Shown: positions 23,589 to 35,059 of the stretch, one piece after another
How the letters are laid out: each line of letters starts with the position of its first letter
Position numbering within the stretch: position 1 is the stretch's first letter
From: Metallyticus violacea
Lineage: Eukaryota; Arthropoda; Insecta; Mantodea; Metallyticidae
Direction of reading: 5' to 3'
Assembly: GCA_030762175.1 (NCBI GenBank)
Contig: CM060834.1
Location: forward strand, 29,146,501 to 29,210,500
DNA: 64,000 nucleotides
Made by a program: the position numbers and the translations under genes
Notes under the pieces: model-generated
The model's input: the letters and a program-made list of their open reading frames with translations, nothing else
What the model was told of the DNA's origin: nothing
Database searches by the model: none

Positions 23589-23849
23589 ATCATCTATGTG
23601 AACCCGGCCAGAATCGATGGATTTTTTCGGGTGTAAAAATCCTAAGTATGGCTTCCTTCGGAAGGGAAGTAAAGCCGTGGGTCCCGTGTCGTACATTTAC
23701 GGCACGAAAAAGAACCTCAAGCCTGAAAGAGAGACCTCTGAGCAAAATTTGTCGGCCGTTCCACGCCCTGAGTTGAATGGGACGCTGATGACCTGGGATG
23801 TTGAAGAGCGTCCTTAAATAAATCAATCAAAAAAAAAAATCATCTATGT
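23589..23849 (+). mobile_element. SINE family 2 copy, 5'-truncated, with target-site duplication
   Basis: The 11-base direct repeat ATCATCTATGT at 23589-23599 and 23839-23849 encloses the element exactly. It begins inside the B box of the tRNA-like head (GAACCCGGCCAG at 23600) and ends in an A-rich tail (AATAAATCAATCAAAAAA). With the A box lost it could not be transcribed from its own internal promoter. The 66- and 78-codon open frames across it are by-products of the SINE body. Confidence 0.92.
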
Positions 23850-24779
23850 CAAACCAAATAAATCTAGACACATTCTCCATCACACTTTTTCCAATTTGGA
23901 AAATGTTTTTCTGAATATAAATTTCAGTAGTAAGACCAATGTTAAAACAATATTATCACCAGTATCTGAAATATCATACAAAAGGAGTTTATTTAATTTT
24001 TCTGATGTTTATATATATTATTTCTTATAGCTTGCAAAATTCTATTAATTTCTTAGATTACAATCATGGAATTTAGCACAGCAATTGTGTCTACTCTTAA
24101 AAAGCTTTCATGATATAGTTTTTTTAATATTGAAATATTTATGCAGATATGTCCTTTTGACTATTCATTTTTAAAAAGTTTCATATTTGGCACTGCTTCT
24201 TTAACGATTAAAATGTTATATCGATTTACATAAAAGGTTACATCGATTTATATAAAATTATAGTCATAAAATGAAGAATCATAAAAAATAGTTTTCAATT
24301 CGTATCTTAGTTAATTTTCGCAATATAATACTTTTTGAATATTGATAAAATAATTTAGTTTTGAAAGAAATGCTGCACATACCATAAACTCTTATTTCAT
24401 CACACGTTTGAATTGCTCGCTGATTGAAGTTTAAACCAGTGTCACAGTAACAAGGACAACTTGCATCAGTTACTTTGAAGTTGGCTGCTAAATTCGCTCC
24501 AAGTTGGATTCAGTTATCCGTGAAGTCATCTGATATCGCCGAAACTAACATGTGCATAATAATCAGCTGTTGGAAGTTGCAGATTTAGTAGTTAAAACGT
24601 TAACCGTAATGAAAATGAACTTTTTATTTTAAAAATAAATATAACTTACACTGTTTGTGATAGCAATAAAATGTAATTATAGATAATATCAGTTTTTAAG
24701 CAAAACTTCGTTCAAATTAAAATAATCTTCCAAGTAAAACCTAATAGGTTCTTGAGTCACCTTTAAGCGAGGTTTGTTA
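23850..24779. other. A+T-rich unassigned DNA
   Basis: No feature is recognised. A direct repeat, CATCGATTTA(C/T)ATAAAA, occurs twice at about 24220-24260. Confidence 0.5.
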
Positions 24780-25812
24780 TCCCGCGAAGGTACCAGTTTA
24801 TGGATTTTGACGCGAAGAATTCGGTGATACCCCGTTCCACGACTTTATTCTATGCAGGGAATGGGTTGTGGATAGAAACAAATGGTAATCTAAAGGAGCA
24901 AGATCAAGGTTATATGCTGTGTGTGGCAGCAGTTCGATTCCTTCCAATTCCGGAATTTTTTCAATGGTTGTTCGAGCTGTATGCGGTCTCAGATTGTCCT
25001 TCTGCAAGAGAACTCTATTTCGATTAACTCTGCTGATTCTCTCTGTCTCAAAACTCGTTCCAGTTATGGAGAATAAAGATTTGCATAGAATGTATCTCGT
25101 TTGGAACAAACTACCAGTGAATCACACCATCAAAATTCCTCCAGACACACTTTGGAGCAGAATCGATTGTGTTTAGCGATCACTTAGGGAGGACTAGCCA
25201 CTGTTTCGAGGTGTCAGGGTTGCGGTAATATATTCATTTTCTATCACAAGTAACAATTCTCCTGATAAATCTATCATCCATGGGAGTTGCGATAAGCTGA
25301 CAACAGATATCCACTCTGCGTTGGGCCTGTTTAAGTATCAATTCATGAGGAACAGATCTACAGTTTCTGTCTTGATGCGGTATTGCATGGTACTTTTGAT
25401 GCACCAAATTCTTCTGACAATCTACTAGTGCTTTTTTGTGGATTTTCTTCCAAAACTCTGCGTATATTCTCAATGTTCCAACCTTAGGTCTTCCAGGACA
25501 TGGTAAATCTTTAGTGTTTTCTTCTCCATTATTAAAACGTTGGTGTGGTACACGTTCAACAAAGACACTGTCTCCCTTCACTTCACATGTTGTTCGAACC
25601 GCGGCAGCAGCTTTGCATTTTTGTTTCCAATAGTGCTTTAGAAAGACTCTAATCTTATACTTTACTTCCATTCTACGGTTGTGTATTAACACCTGACGAC
25701 TAACACGTGCTCGCAATATACACAATAATAACTGTCGCATCCTATAAACAGCACTGCCAAACAAAATAAAACCATTAAAATCTTGCAAAGCACAAAACTT
25801 AAAAACCAACAT
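24780..25812 (-). mobile_element. Mariner-like element D, nearly complete but broken transposase
   Basis: Two minus-strand frames cover most of a mariner transposase. The 192-codon frame 25812-25234 has the N-terminal helix-turn-helix (IRVFLKHYWKQKCKAAAAVR, TTCEVKG, VERVPHQRF). It continues through CPGRPK and KNLVHQKYHAIPH to RRVDICCQLIATPMDDRFIR and RIVTCDRK, the first catalytic Asp, where it stops. The frame 25109-24798 resumes with LLQKDNLRPHTARTTIEKIP (second Asp) and YNLDLAPLDYHLF (third Asp). The roughly 125 bases between need frame changes. All three catalytic Asp positions survive, but stops and shifts make it a pseudogene. Mariner proteins are usually about 340-350 residues, so little is missing. 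Confidence 0.88.
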
Positions 25813-25983
25813 TTCTTATGAGAAGACAGCCTTATACTTAGAACGCCACGCTAATAAAGATGAATGCATCGCATTTTTTTACTCAGATATTCGCTTTTGC
25901 TTGTTCATTGGTGGCTTCTGAATGAAAATAAAATATTTTTCTATATTAAATAATAAAATATAATATTAAAGTATAATAATAAA

Positions 25984-26057
<74 letters not shown>

Positions 26058-26989
26058 GTTTTTCTTAAACCCCTTCTTTAGGTTTAGCTGAGTCAGTGTC
26101 ATATTTCTGAATTTTATCGGGATACAAATAAGTTAGGTTAAGTAGCTGGCGAAAGGCCTGTGTTATCACAGCAGTTAAACCTTATTTAAAAATATTTCTA
26201 AATTATACCGGGTCATTTTCTTTGAGATATATAGGAATGGGTTAGTTTGGCCAATGTAAATGCATCAGTCGTCTATAATTGCTCGAATCTGGTCTTACTC
26301 AGCCTTAGACAGAGGGAACGCACAGCTAATTATTGCTTCAAGGTATCGTATGCATAATTGATCCCATTGCACTGTTTACTGTACAGTTTGGTGACACAGG
26401 TATGCTGTAATTACACAGCACATATTCTCGCATTTCCACCTAACGCACAACGTGATCATTTGCCTTAGATATTCTCCGAAGTTCATGGCCCACTGCATTC
26501 ATTGTCAAGGTCGATGATCGATTTAATCTCATGCTACCATTTGCTTTCATGATTCCTTACCGGTGAGTTTTGTGGTTATTTGTGTACATACGCTCATCCA
26601 ATTATTGATGCTCGTCGCTGAGGCGACTTAGAAACGTTAAAGCTAAGAAACTTCACCTGCTGTCGACCAGGCATATGAATCTCTCCATGCAGAAAGGATT
26701 TCCGTCACAAAATTGAGATGTCGATTTATATCTATAATGTCTTCATAGTTTTATGCAGAAAGATATGCACTCCAGTTGTTGGAAAGCATAAAAGCTTTAG
26801 CTTGGTTCTTTGGGTTCTATGCAGAAAGGAATTCTCTCCAGAAGTGAAGACCTTCCTTGAAAATGTTTTTATGCCATAAGTTTTACCTGGTGTGTCTTCT
26901 GTTTGAACCTTCATGGGCCAATTCTGTTAGTCAGAATGTAGGAAATATGTTGCCTAACCTGTAAAATATGATTCTGATATTGTTTATTC
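25813..26989. other. Unassigned DNA with an (AAT)n microsatellite
   Basis: The (AAT)n tract at 25986-26056 is listed separately. Around 26688, 26753 and 26819 the string TGCAGAAAG recurs about every 65 bases. No gene is recognised. Confidence 0.5.
25986..26056. repeat. Microsatellite (AAT)n
   Basis: About 23 uninterrupted AAT/TAA units. Confidence 0.97.
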
Positions 26990-27410
26990 TAGACACCTTT
27001 GTGAGTGTCCGTTTTCTTTCCTGCGCCATTTAAAGAATATGACAATATCCTTTACATTAGGACATCATGAACACAAGGGAGAGACGAAAAGGAAAAGTAG
27101 TAATTTCTGACAACTGTGCAGGACAGCATAAGAAGGATACTCTATTTTCATCTTCCATAAAGCCGAAAACATTTTTTCCCGTAAGACATCATTCATTTCT
27201 GCCCTGAGACAAAGATCACAAAACACCATTTGAAAACATTATTGGCTGTATTCTGGATATTAAATTACTGAACTCTTTTAAACAGTAGCACATTTGCCAA
27301 ATTTGAAGTATGTGAAGCCCAAACAAAGTATCTTGTCAATTTTAAGGACAAATGAATGGGACATTCGGAAATGTCGAATAGATTTTGCAAACATATTATT
27401 CAGGCTTTAA
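26990..27410 (+). pseudogene. Degenerate fragment of an arthropod repeat protein (DUF7869-like)
   Basis: The plus-strand frame around 27061-27204 reads KGKVVISDNCAGQHKKDTLF, then KTFFPVRHHSFLP, then a TGA stop and DKDH. The order D-N-C-x-G-Q followed by F-P-V-R-x-H-S-F-L-P-x-D is, from memory, typical of large families of uncharacterised arthropod proteins with a DDE-nuclease-like fold (DUF7869). The stop sits where the family has a residue before D-K/R-D. A later piece near 27296-27345 (TFAKFEVCEAQTKYLVNFKD) could be its C-terminal continuation in another frame. It is broken and not a functional gene. The family name is from recall and needs a profile search. Confidence 0.5.
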
Positions 27411-28110
27411 TATTATCTTATATCTAACACTTTGACTTGATTGGCATTTGTCACTATTGTTTTTAAACCTCTCCTCCCATATAAGTTGAAAATTTTCTGA
27501 AAACTTTGTTAATGTGTTCTTAATATTGTTCCCTTAAAAGTTAGCATGTAATTTTCATTACGACGTTTAGTATTTTTTTTTAAATATAAAATATGCATCC
27601 AAATGCAAAATCGTACCAAAATTAGTAACTAATTGTATAAAAAAATTAAATAATCATTTTTCTCCGGTATAATGCATGCTAAATTTTATGAAGCAGGGTT
27701 TTTAGGATGTCTCAAAAAGTTTCAAACATGTACATAAAACGCTGTGAAAGAAGAGAGATTTTGAGTGCAGGCATGCACTCTTAAAAGTTTAAACTGAGAA
27801 AAAGATATTTGAAGTTTTGGATACCTAAAAGTTAAAGGCCAAGAAAAGAGAAATTTAGTAGTACTGGTATTTAAAATGGCTGCTAAAACAAATGTTCCAA
27901 ATGAAATAGACACGTGACATTTCTTAGGGACATTTTCTGCGGTTCAAAATACTTTTAAGACCTAAAACCACAATGAGATTTTTTTTTTTTTTTTTTACCA
28001 AAATGCCATTTTTCCTACTTTGATGTTCCATAAAAAATTGGTGGTTAATGGATACAAAAGAAACTGTTTATTATAAGATGCGCCCAAGTCAGTACCACGA
28101 GATCAGAAAA
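27411..28110. other. A+T-rich unassigned DNA
   Basis: A T-run lies at 27979-27996. No other feature is recognised. Confidence 0.5.
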
Positions 28111-28375
28111 CCGCTAAGGGTGGCCGAGGTCGTTAAGGCGCGGACTCGTAAGTGACAGGTCTGGGGTTCGATTTATACGAGGACCGTCCTCCCTGACTGG
28201 GATTTTTCCCAGGTTTTCCTCAGTCCTCACAAATGGCAAATACCGGGGAGATACCCTAAACTTAGGCCTGGAACGTTTTTATCTTTAAAATATCCTTTCC
28301 CATTATATTATTTCATCAAATGTATCATCAGTGTCCACCGCCTGTGGTGCCTCAGTAAAAATGGGCGTTATTCAA
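28111..28375 (+). mobile_element. SINE family 1 copy, full length
   Basis: Head GGTGGCCGAGGTCGTTAAGG, B box GGGGTTCGATTTATACG, then the body (CCCAGGTTTTCCTCAGTCCT) and tail (ATGGGCGTTATTCAAG). It is the clearest plus-strand copy for reading the family 5' to 3'. Confidence 0.87.
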
Positions 28376-30382
28376 GAGAGAGCTCAGAAAGTATATTTAG
28401 TTATCAATACGATGATGCATTTCTTACAAAACATCCAGTTATATGAACGTATTTTCACAAGTCATTTTATTGATGTTATTGTGAAACATACATTCCTACT
28501 TTCTCAAACTGATCGTTCAAACTCAACTTTTGCACCAAAACTTGCCTATCCAGCAGGGAAAAAATCCATTGAAACAACAAAATAATATAAATAACATTAT
28601 TAAATTATTTATATACCATATGAACATGAAATTCTATCAGGAAAGTACAATTTGGCTTATATGCGATGCTGTTAATCCTGAGCAAGAAGATGACTAAAGC
28701 AAGTTACTATGTTTAGTACTTTTTTATCCTTTGTTATTTGCTTACATAAATTGCGTGAAAACAGATTTTTTACTTCATTTTTTTCTCATGAGCTCTTCAC
28801 ACTCCAAAGCTATAAACATTAAGTTTTAATGAAATAAATTAATTCCAAGAAAATGAAACTAAATATAAACACAAATTGCAGTCTTTGCAGAAAGGAATTC
28901 AGCGCCAATAGTCTTTGAAAGACTCTGAAACTATTGAAACTCTACAAAAGCAAGTAAGGTGGGCAAAAAAAAAAAAAATAAATAAATAAATAAAAATAAA
29001 TAAAAATAAAACCAAATAAAATAAAAAAATAAAAAAGAGATTTTTTCCTTACATTTGAAAATGATAAAAATAAGTATTTTTTTTAATTATCTCTAACACT
29101 AGCTATCATAAACTGAAGATATTTCTTTGTAGCACAGTTCAGACAGTCAGTTTCATTCTGTAGTAGCGTGAAGCAAGACGCGAAGCATTTATTTTTTACT
29201 TTTAATTGCTGTCCCCGCACCCATGCCTTTTTGGAGAACTATGGCATTCCTCATAAAATTATTTAGTAAGGAAAGAAAATTGGAAATAAATATTTATACA
29301 AATGTAAACAGTCCTCTTGATAAATGCTTCAGAACTGCACCAAGCAATGCAAAATGTCGTGTTGCTTAACAATTTAGAAGCATATACATGAATGAAATAC
29401 TTTTGTTCTATCCTAATTAATCACTGGGATTTAATAATGACTATAAAATATGAGTGATGCTCACATATCACACTCTTTCTTTGAGATGCAGGGATGCTTA
29501 TGCAAAGTAGGCTTTGAACTTGCCCCCTTCTGCATAATGTAGTAAAGTAAATGGCGAGAATGACGAAATTCAACACCGATATGAAGTGCCTCAGTAAAAT
29601 CCACCAGAGAGAGAGAACTCTGCGTGTTGCCGAACAACCGATCCATTGTCTCGCACAAAGTGTTCTCCTTCAGGCGCTGAACAGGTGCGTAACACCAAAG
29701 TTCTCTTGTTCTTTCCTGTGTTCCCTTCCCTAATTATTCTGCTTTAGACTCTGTGCTATTATCTGTAAGAGAATACACCACATCCCCACCGCAGCAGAAG
29801 CAACATTTACATGTGCTTAGAAATCTTTTGTGTTTTACGTCATTTAAATTCTGAGGCAGACATGAAAATCCCTGAAGGACTCCAAGAATATTCTTTGCAT
29901 GTCACTTTTGTTCTCTCAAAATTCCATGCAATTTTGGACTGAAAATAATTTATCATTGGAGGAGTTTTTTTAAAAATTTTTTTTTAACTTCTTCAAAGAT
30001 AAAAGGTGTAGGCTCTATTATTATTGCTGAGATGTTCGTGTTCCTGATGTCGCTGTAGCAACAAAGAGCCTAGCAATGGAAGTATTATCACATTCGTGAC
30101 TAGGGTTTAAAAATAACTTTTATATAACCTGAGATGGAGTCTGTTCTTTTGGTGTATTTGTGTAATAACTTTTGTTATGACACTATTTATTCCAGAGATT
30201 ACCATATTTTATTTGCAATGCAAGAATTAAATTACTTGTTGTTGATTCCTTAGCTTCTGCATTTGCTATAACAATGAGCGAAATGCAGATTACAGGTTTT
30301 CCCGGAGTACGATAAATATTAAGAGGTTTTCCACAATGATCTTAATACAAATATAGCAAATTTGGTTTGTTATTAAAGAGAC
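28376..30382. other. Unassigned DNA
   Basis: An A-rich tract of (AAAT)-like units lies at 28965-29036. At 29543-29684 a polypyrimidine-AG, a 45-codon frame from ATG 29551 and a CAG|GTGCGT donor-like site coincide (see findings). Otherwise nothing is recognised. Confidence 0.45.
28965..29036. repeat. A-rich simple repeat
   Basis: A poly-A run passes into AAAT/AAAAT units. Confidence 0.9.
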
Positions 30383-31320
30383 TAGTTCATTCTTGCAATA
30401 TACTCGCCCCAACGTTTCTCTAGGGTCGTGACTATGTTAGTTTCATTGAGGCGCAAAAAAATTCGTTCACCTCCTATAGAATCTCTTCATTTTACCAAAA
30501 GTTATGCCTTGCTAGGAAATTTTTGAGTTTCGGCAACATACGATAATCCGAGGGATCAGGTGAATACAGTGAATGCGGAAGATTTCAAACAGTAGTTCTG
30601 TCAATTTGTCCTTAGCCACGCGCGTTACAACGTACCGGCGCATGTGATGAAACAACAACTTTTTGGCCATTCCCGGACGTTTTTCTGCGATGGCTGTTTT
30701 CAGTCTCCCCAAAAGTGATGCTTGGGGTTTTCCGGTAACGGTTTTTCCAAGTGGATAATCAAAAATATTTCTTTTTCGTTACAAAAGACAGAAGTCATCA
30801 CCTTACCAGCGGATTCTTCCCTTTTGGAGCTGTTTTGCCTCTGCACTCCAATGTTTAGAATTCGATGTTTGGTAATTAATCCATTTTTAACTGTTTATAA
30901 TGTCCGTTTTAACTGCTCAGGCATCACAGGCGGTGAACACTGATGATACATGACATGAAATGATAAACCGGGAAAATACTTTTTTTAATGAAGTAAGCGT
31001 TCAACACCTAAATTTAAATCCCCTGCCTGGCATTTTTCATTTATGACTGAGGAAAAATTAGTGAAAACCTCAGTCAGGGAGGACGGTCCTGGTTGAAATC
31101 GAACCCCAGACTCCCGCTAACTAGTCCGCGTCTTAACGACCTCGGCCACCCGTGGCAACAACCCATAGTTCATGGTCACAAAACGCCATAAAAATCCGTT
31201 AGAATCTTCTTAAACATTTCCAAACAGTTGGTCGATATTCGCATGCGATTTCTCTTTTGCTGCGGAGTGAGCGCAAGCAGGCAATCATCTTGAGCAATGT
31301 TATTTCATGTGCAGTTCATT
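30383..31320 (-). mobile_element. Mariner-like element E, split by a SINE
   Basis: On the minus strand, beyond the SINE at 30884-31156, the order starts with PQQKRNRMRISTNCLEMFKK and LTDFYGVL (from about 31290 down to 31160). After the SINE it continues with a degraded G-K-V-M-T block, then RLKTAIAEKRPGMAKKLLFH (30710-30640), VTRVAKDKLTELLFEIF and, in a shifted frame, YSPDPSDYRMLPKLKNFL. This is the normal mariner order. The second Asp region reads FHHMRRYV instead of H-x-D-N-A. The third Asp survives in PSDY. Multiple stops and shifts make it inactive. Confidence 0.8.
30884..31156 (-). mobile_element. SINE family 1 copy inside mariner E
   Basis: Full-length minus-strand SINE: head end at 31156 (plus-strand CTCGGCCACCCGTGGC), B box (minus GGGTTCGATTTCAACC) and tail (plus-strand ACTGTTTATAATGTCCG). 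Mariner coding sequence continues on both sides, so the SINE is the younger insertion. Confidence 0.87.
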
Positions 31321-33164
31321 TGCGAAATAAAACGGCTCCGCTCATTTGAGATACCCTGGTCTTTGCTCACTCGCGGTCGTCTCTGTCAAAACATATCGTC
31401 ATGGATTTTAATCGATGATTTCTGGCCTCTCAGCTGATTTTGGAGCTCGATACTTGTTCTGCAGCTCTTGAACTCATTTACATGGGAAGGAAGTCACCCA
31501 ACTCAGGCATAGTACTCTCTGAATTTTTGTTTTATGTTGTTGCTGTTTTACCTTTCAGGAAAAAAGAACTGAAGTGCACCACGAATTCCAATCTTATTTT
31601 TTTTTTCACTATCAAACGCTTATGTTTAAACAACTGCCAAAATATGAATTCTAATAGAATATGATACACAGAAAGCAAACTTTACAACCACATATGTAGA
31701 TGTTACTGTTGCCTTCTATTAGTATGTGTGCTAAGTTATTTACCAAACTATCTGAGAAAGGTTAATGATTGGCGTTCTATTTGTGAGCCCGTTGCCTGTG
31801 TTGCTAAACTGTGCTATTTCACAAACTGACGTCGTTTGTTACTTTAATAATTAAAATTAGTTATTAAATCATACACAGCAAATTATAGTTGAAGGTCGCT
31901 ATTGTCGTGTACAACAATACACCTATTTGATTCTCGGATCTGCAGCGTTACGTTACGACGCTGCAATCGATACAAAATATAACCGTTTGCAAGCTTTATA
32001 ATCAGAAGATGACGTTACCATATAAAGAAGATTATTATTTTGTCATTTTCCACAGCAAATCCTTTCAAATTTCAATTAATTACGTAAAAGGTTGTGTTTA
32101 AAAATAACCTACACACATTCAGTTATAATCCAATGAAACATTAAAATAAGACCTAAAGGTCTTAAACATGGTCTTACGAACCAAAAAGCACAAACATTTA
32201 ATTTTTACTCATGTTTGAGGACATAGAAGAATAATTTGATACAGCATTTAACAAATTAGCTGCATTCTTATCTCAAAAGGAAAGAAATTTGAAGCAAATA
32301 CGACGTCCCAGACAAAATTAAACCACTTGTAGTTTCCTGACAAATTTTTTACTGACATGTGTTGTTCACTGTTTCTATAGAGGCAGCTTATTAGAAACTA
32401 ATTTTAAATCCGAAAGATGACCTATTAATACAAAGAATATTTTGGATTTCGAAAAACACGTTTCCCAAAGCAAAAACTGAGAGGAGTATATTTGAAATAT
32501 CAAATAATTTGGTGATGCTTCATCGTTTTCGAATATTGCTTGTTTACTGATAAGTACTAAATCAGTTATCTTGCACATTTTCTGCAACTTACCGACAAAA
32601 AATGGTTTTCAAATCGTGCTTTTTACTCCACTCTGATAGATTTAGTTCATTTTCGATAAATTTAACTGCAGCAACATATCGAAATACTATAAAGATTCGA
32701 AACGAGATATTGCAGTGAAATTGAACAATGTTTTGATTTCAAAAAGTCATCCTTTGTGTTACAGCGGTAGAGAACAAATAATTAATAATTAATAACTTCA
32801 ATGGATACTGAGTCATATTTATCCTTTTCAAATTAACACGCCGCAGCAGCCAATAAAATACCCCAGCGTGTGATGATAGACCATGAAGTTCGGAGTTCTA
32901 AATTAGAAGAGGAGTGCTGATGAATTTCTCCTTTCTACGTGAAATTAATTTAAATCCTGAAAATTTCCTCGATTCTCTATCTACTCAATGCAATGCATGA
33001 ACGAACCAAGAGATGTAAATAAATTTTGAGTAAAACAAGTCCTATGGCAGCTATTTTCATATACTTATAGAGAGCATCTGTTTAAGAACAAGAATAACTT
33101 TAGTTGTGTTGGTCAAATAGCAATATTAAAATATTGCAATATTAAAAAATAGCAACATTTAAAG
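31321..33164. other. A+T-rich unassigned DNA
   Basis: No feature is recognised. Short open frames (74 and 70 codons) lack motifs. Confidence 0.5.
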
Positions 33165-33455
33165 TACGAGGGCTGTACAACAAAGAATGCTCATAACAAG
33201 GCATGAATCTCATGCTAAAATTTAACTTTACAATTATTTTGTAAGCACAATGTTTAATGTACCCGTAATACTACTTTTATTGTAGTCACTTCCGATTCAC
33301 TCCTGTGAAAGGTATGCAAGGTAATACATGTTCAGTTCCGGAAGATGGCACCCAACGAACAATATACTGCTCTGAAATTATGCTTTCGTCTCAACAAATC
33401 TTCAATTAAGGCCTATGCAATGATAGAAACCTTCCTTTGGGTTAATATAGTCTTA
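33165..33455 (+). mobile_element. Mariner-like element F, 5' end with terminal repeat
   Basis: TACGAGGGCTGTACAACAAA at 33165 is a mariner-type terminal inverted repeat preceded by the TA target. About 180 bases downstream, a frame starting near 33343 reads MAPNEQYTALKLCFRLNKSS, which resembles the first residues of a mariner helix-turn-helix (E-Q-R-x-x-L-K-F-C-x-x-L-x-K-S). The match ends near 33455 and the rest of the transposase is missing. The terminal repeat closely matches the 3' end of element H (40525). Confidence 0.65.
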
Positions 33456-35059
33456 GGCTTTCGAATGCGTTAGCTATTTGCCTCCTGGTGTGCTGCTTTG
33501 GCCGCCGACGTTAATTCAGTACGCGAAATACGCGACTGTTCATGGAAGAATCTCTCTCAATGGATGACGACATTGCGTAACTGTGCACCTCGCATCGGGA
33601 AAGGCTTGATAGCAGAATGAGTCCCGATGAACAGCCTACTGACCTCTGAATCGAATGCCGAAATTAATTCAGAACTGCTTCATTTAGTACTGCAAACTGA
33701 ACGAAACTGAAAACTGCCCAAAACTGTTCCATAGAGTACTGTAGACTGAGAAACTGAAAAAACTGGTCATTGTAAACTGCTAACTATAAAACCACCAACT
33801 CTATAATTGGAGGAGGATATTCCCCTATACCTACATATACTGGATTACGTGGCTTTCGTAGCTCACACAGGGATTCGTAACTGAACCCACGGTCTCTGTG
33901 AGTTCAAACTCTAAGTCTGTCACTGGTGAGTCGAAACTCACGCTGAGACGTTCGTATTTAATATTTCAAAGTCCTTGCTCTTGATAGGTGGGCATTCGAA
34001 CATGCGTCCATGGGGTGCGAGAGGTCATTCATCTATCTACTGTCTCATGAGGAATTTTATCGTACCTAAGGGATTTGTTGCCTCTCTAAAATAAAACAGA
34101 GCATTGTTCTGGCCTTTCCTTGCCAGATGCTGGTTCTTTATTGCCCTAGCCTACGTCTTTCTCAGGAGGCTCTAAAGCAGCGGCATTATGTTCTACAGAC
34201 ACTTGTTCTTACACTAAATATTTCTGCACATATAACTTATTAAAATTATTTATACGGTTTACATAAAACCCCTAATCATCCTATCCCCCTTATACAATGT
34301 AGACTAGATATTAATAGTTATGTAAGCTTCATGCCATCTACAAGGAACAAGACATTAGGCAACACAAGTTCACTAGGTTTTATGCGGTATGCAAATGTGT
34401 TTCCTTGCAGGGTTAGGGGTAGAAGACTGCTTCAGTCGCTACAAAATATGACGATCAGCAACAAAATCGCTTTATAAATGCCCACCAACTAGTCATCACC
34501 GACAAATCGCTTCAACCTTTGAAATATTTTGAGATGCAGATTTTTCCGCCTGGTAAAGCTTATGAACAGCAAAAAAGTTTTGTATTTCCTTTCCGTTTTT
34601 CACATATGCAAAGTTCATGCCCCCACACACAAAAGTGGATATAAGAGTGCATTATATTATATTTATACATTTGGGGCAAGTCGTGTGCCCTTGAAACACG
34701 ACATTCTATTGCGTACTGGAGAAAAGCGTAGAATACCATGCAAACATTGGGACAGGTGCTGTATAAGGTGAAGAAACGTTTGTTTCACAGCTCATTGTGT
34801 GTATAACACGCTCGGTATGCATGCTATGAGATACGTCATCGCAAAAATGTTTCTGCTTTTGCCGTTATCAGTGGCGGCTAAGCAGGAATATCTGGATAGT
34901 GTCATTAGTATAAAAAGAGAAAAATATCTTTGACAAAAATTTACAACACAATATGACGAGTTTATGCTAGAATACTTGAGGAAGTTCACTGAAAACTTAT
35001 TTAAATGATGTTCACAAAATGTCAAAACACACTCCTTGGTTTTGCATGACCACTCTTAT
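33456..35059. other. Unassigned DNA, partly balanced composition
   Basis: About 33470-34200 is less A+T-rich and contains an imperfect tandem duplication built on AACTG at 33681-33781. It could be part of an unknown element that truncated mariner F, but no terminal repeats were found. The remainder shows nothing. Confidence 0.4.

Noticed and set aside
23617..23817. 66-codon plus-strand frame with FFGCKNPKYGFLRKGSKAVG, and similar frames near 4740 and 52940
   Set aside because: It is the translated body of SINE family 2 and recurs wherever the SINE does. It is not a gene.
25986..26056. CRISPR-like array or coding repeat
   Set aside because: It is a plain (AAT)n microsatellite with no spacers, in eukaryotic DNA.
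26732..26914. Degenerate C2H2 zinc-finger array
   Set aside because: Repeat spacing is about 22 codons rather than 28, and the Cys/His pattern is absent.
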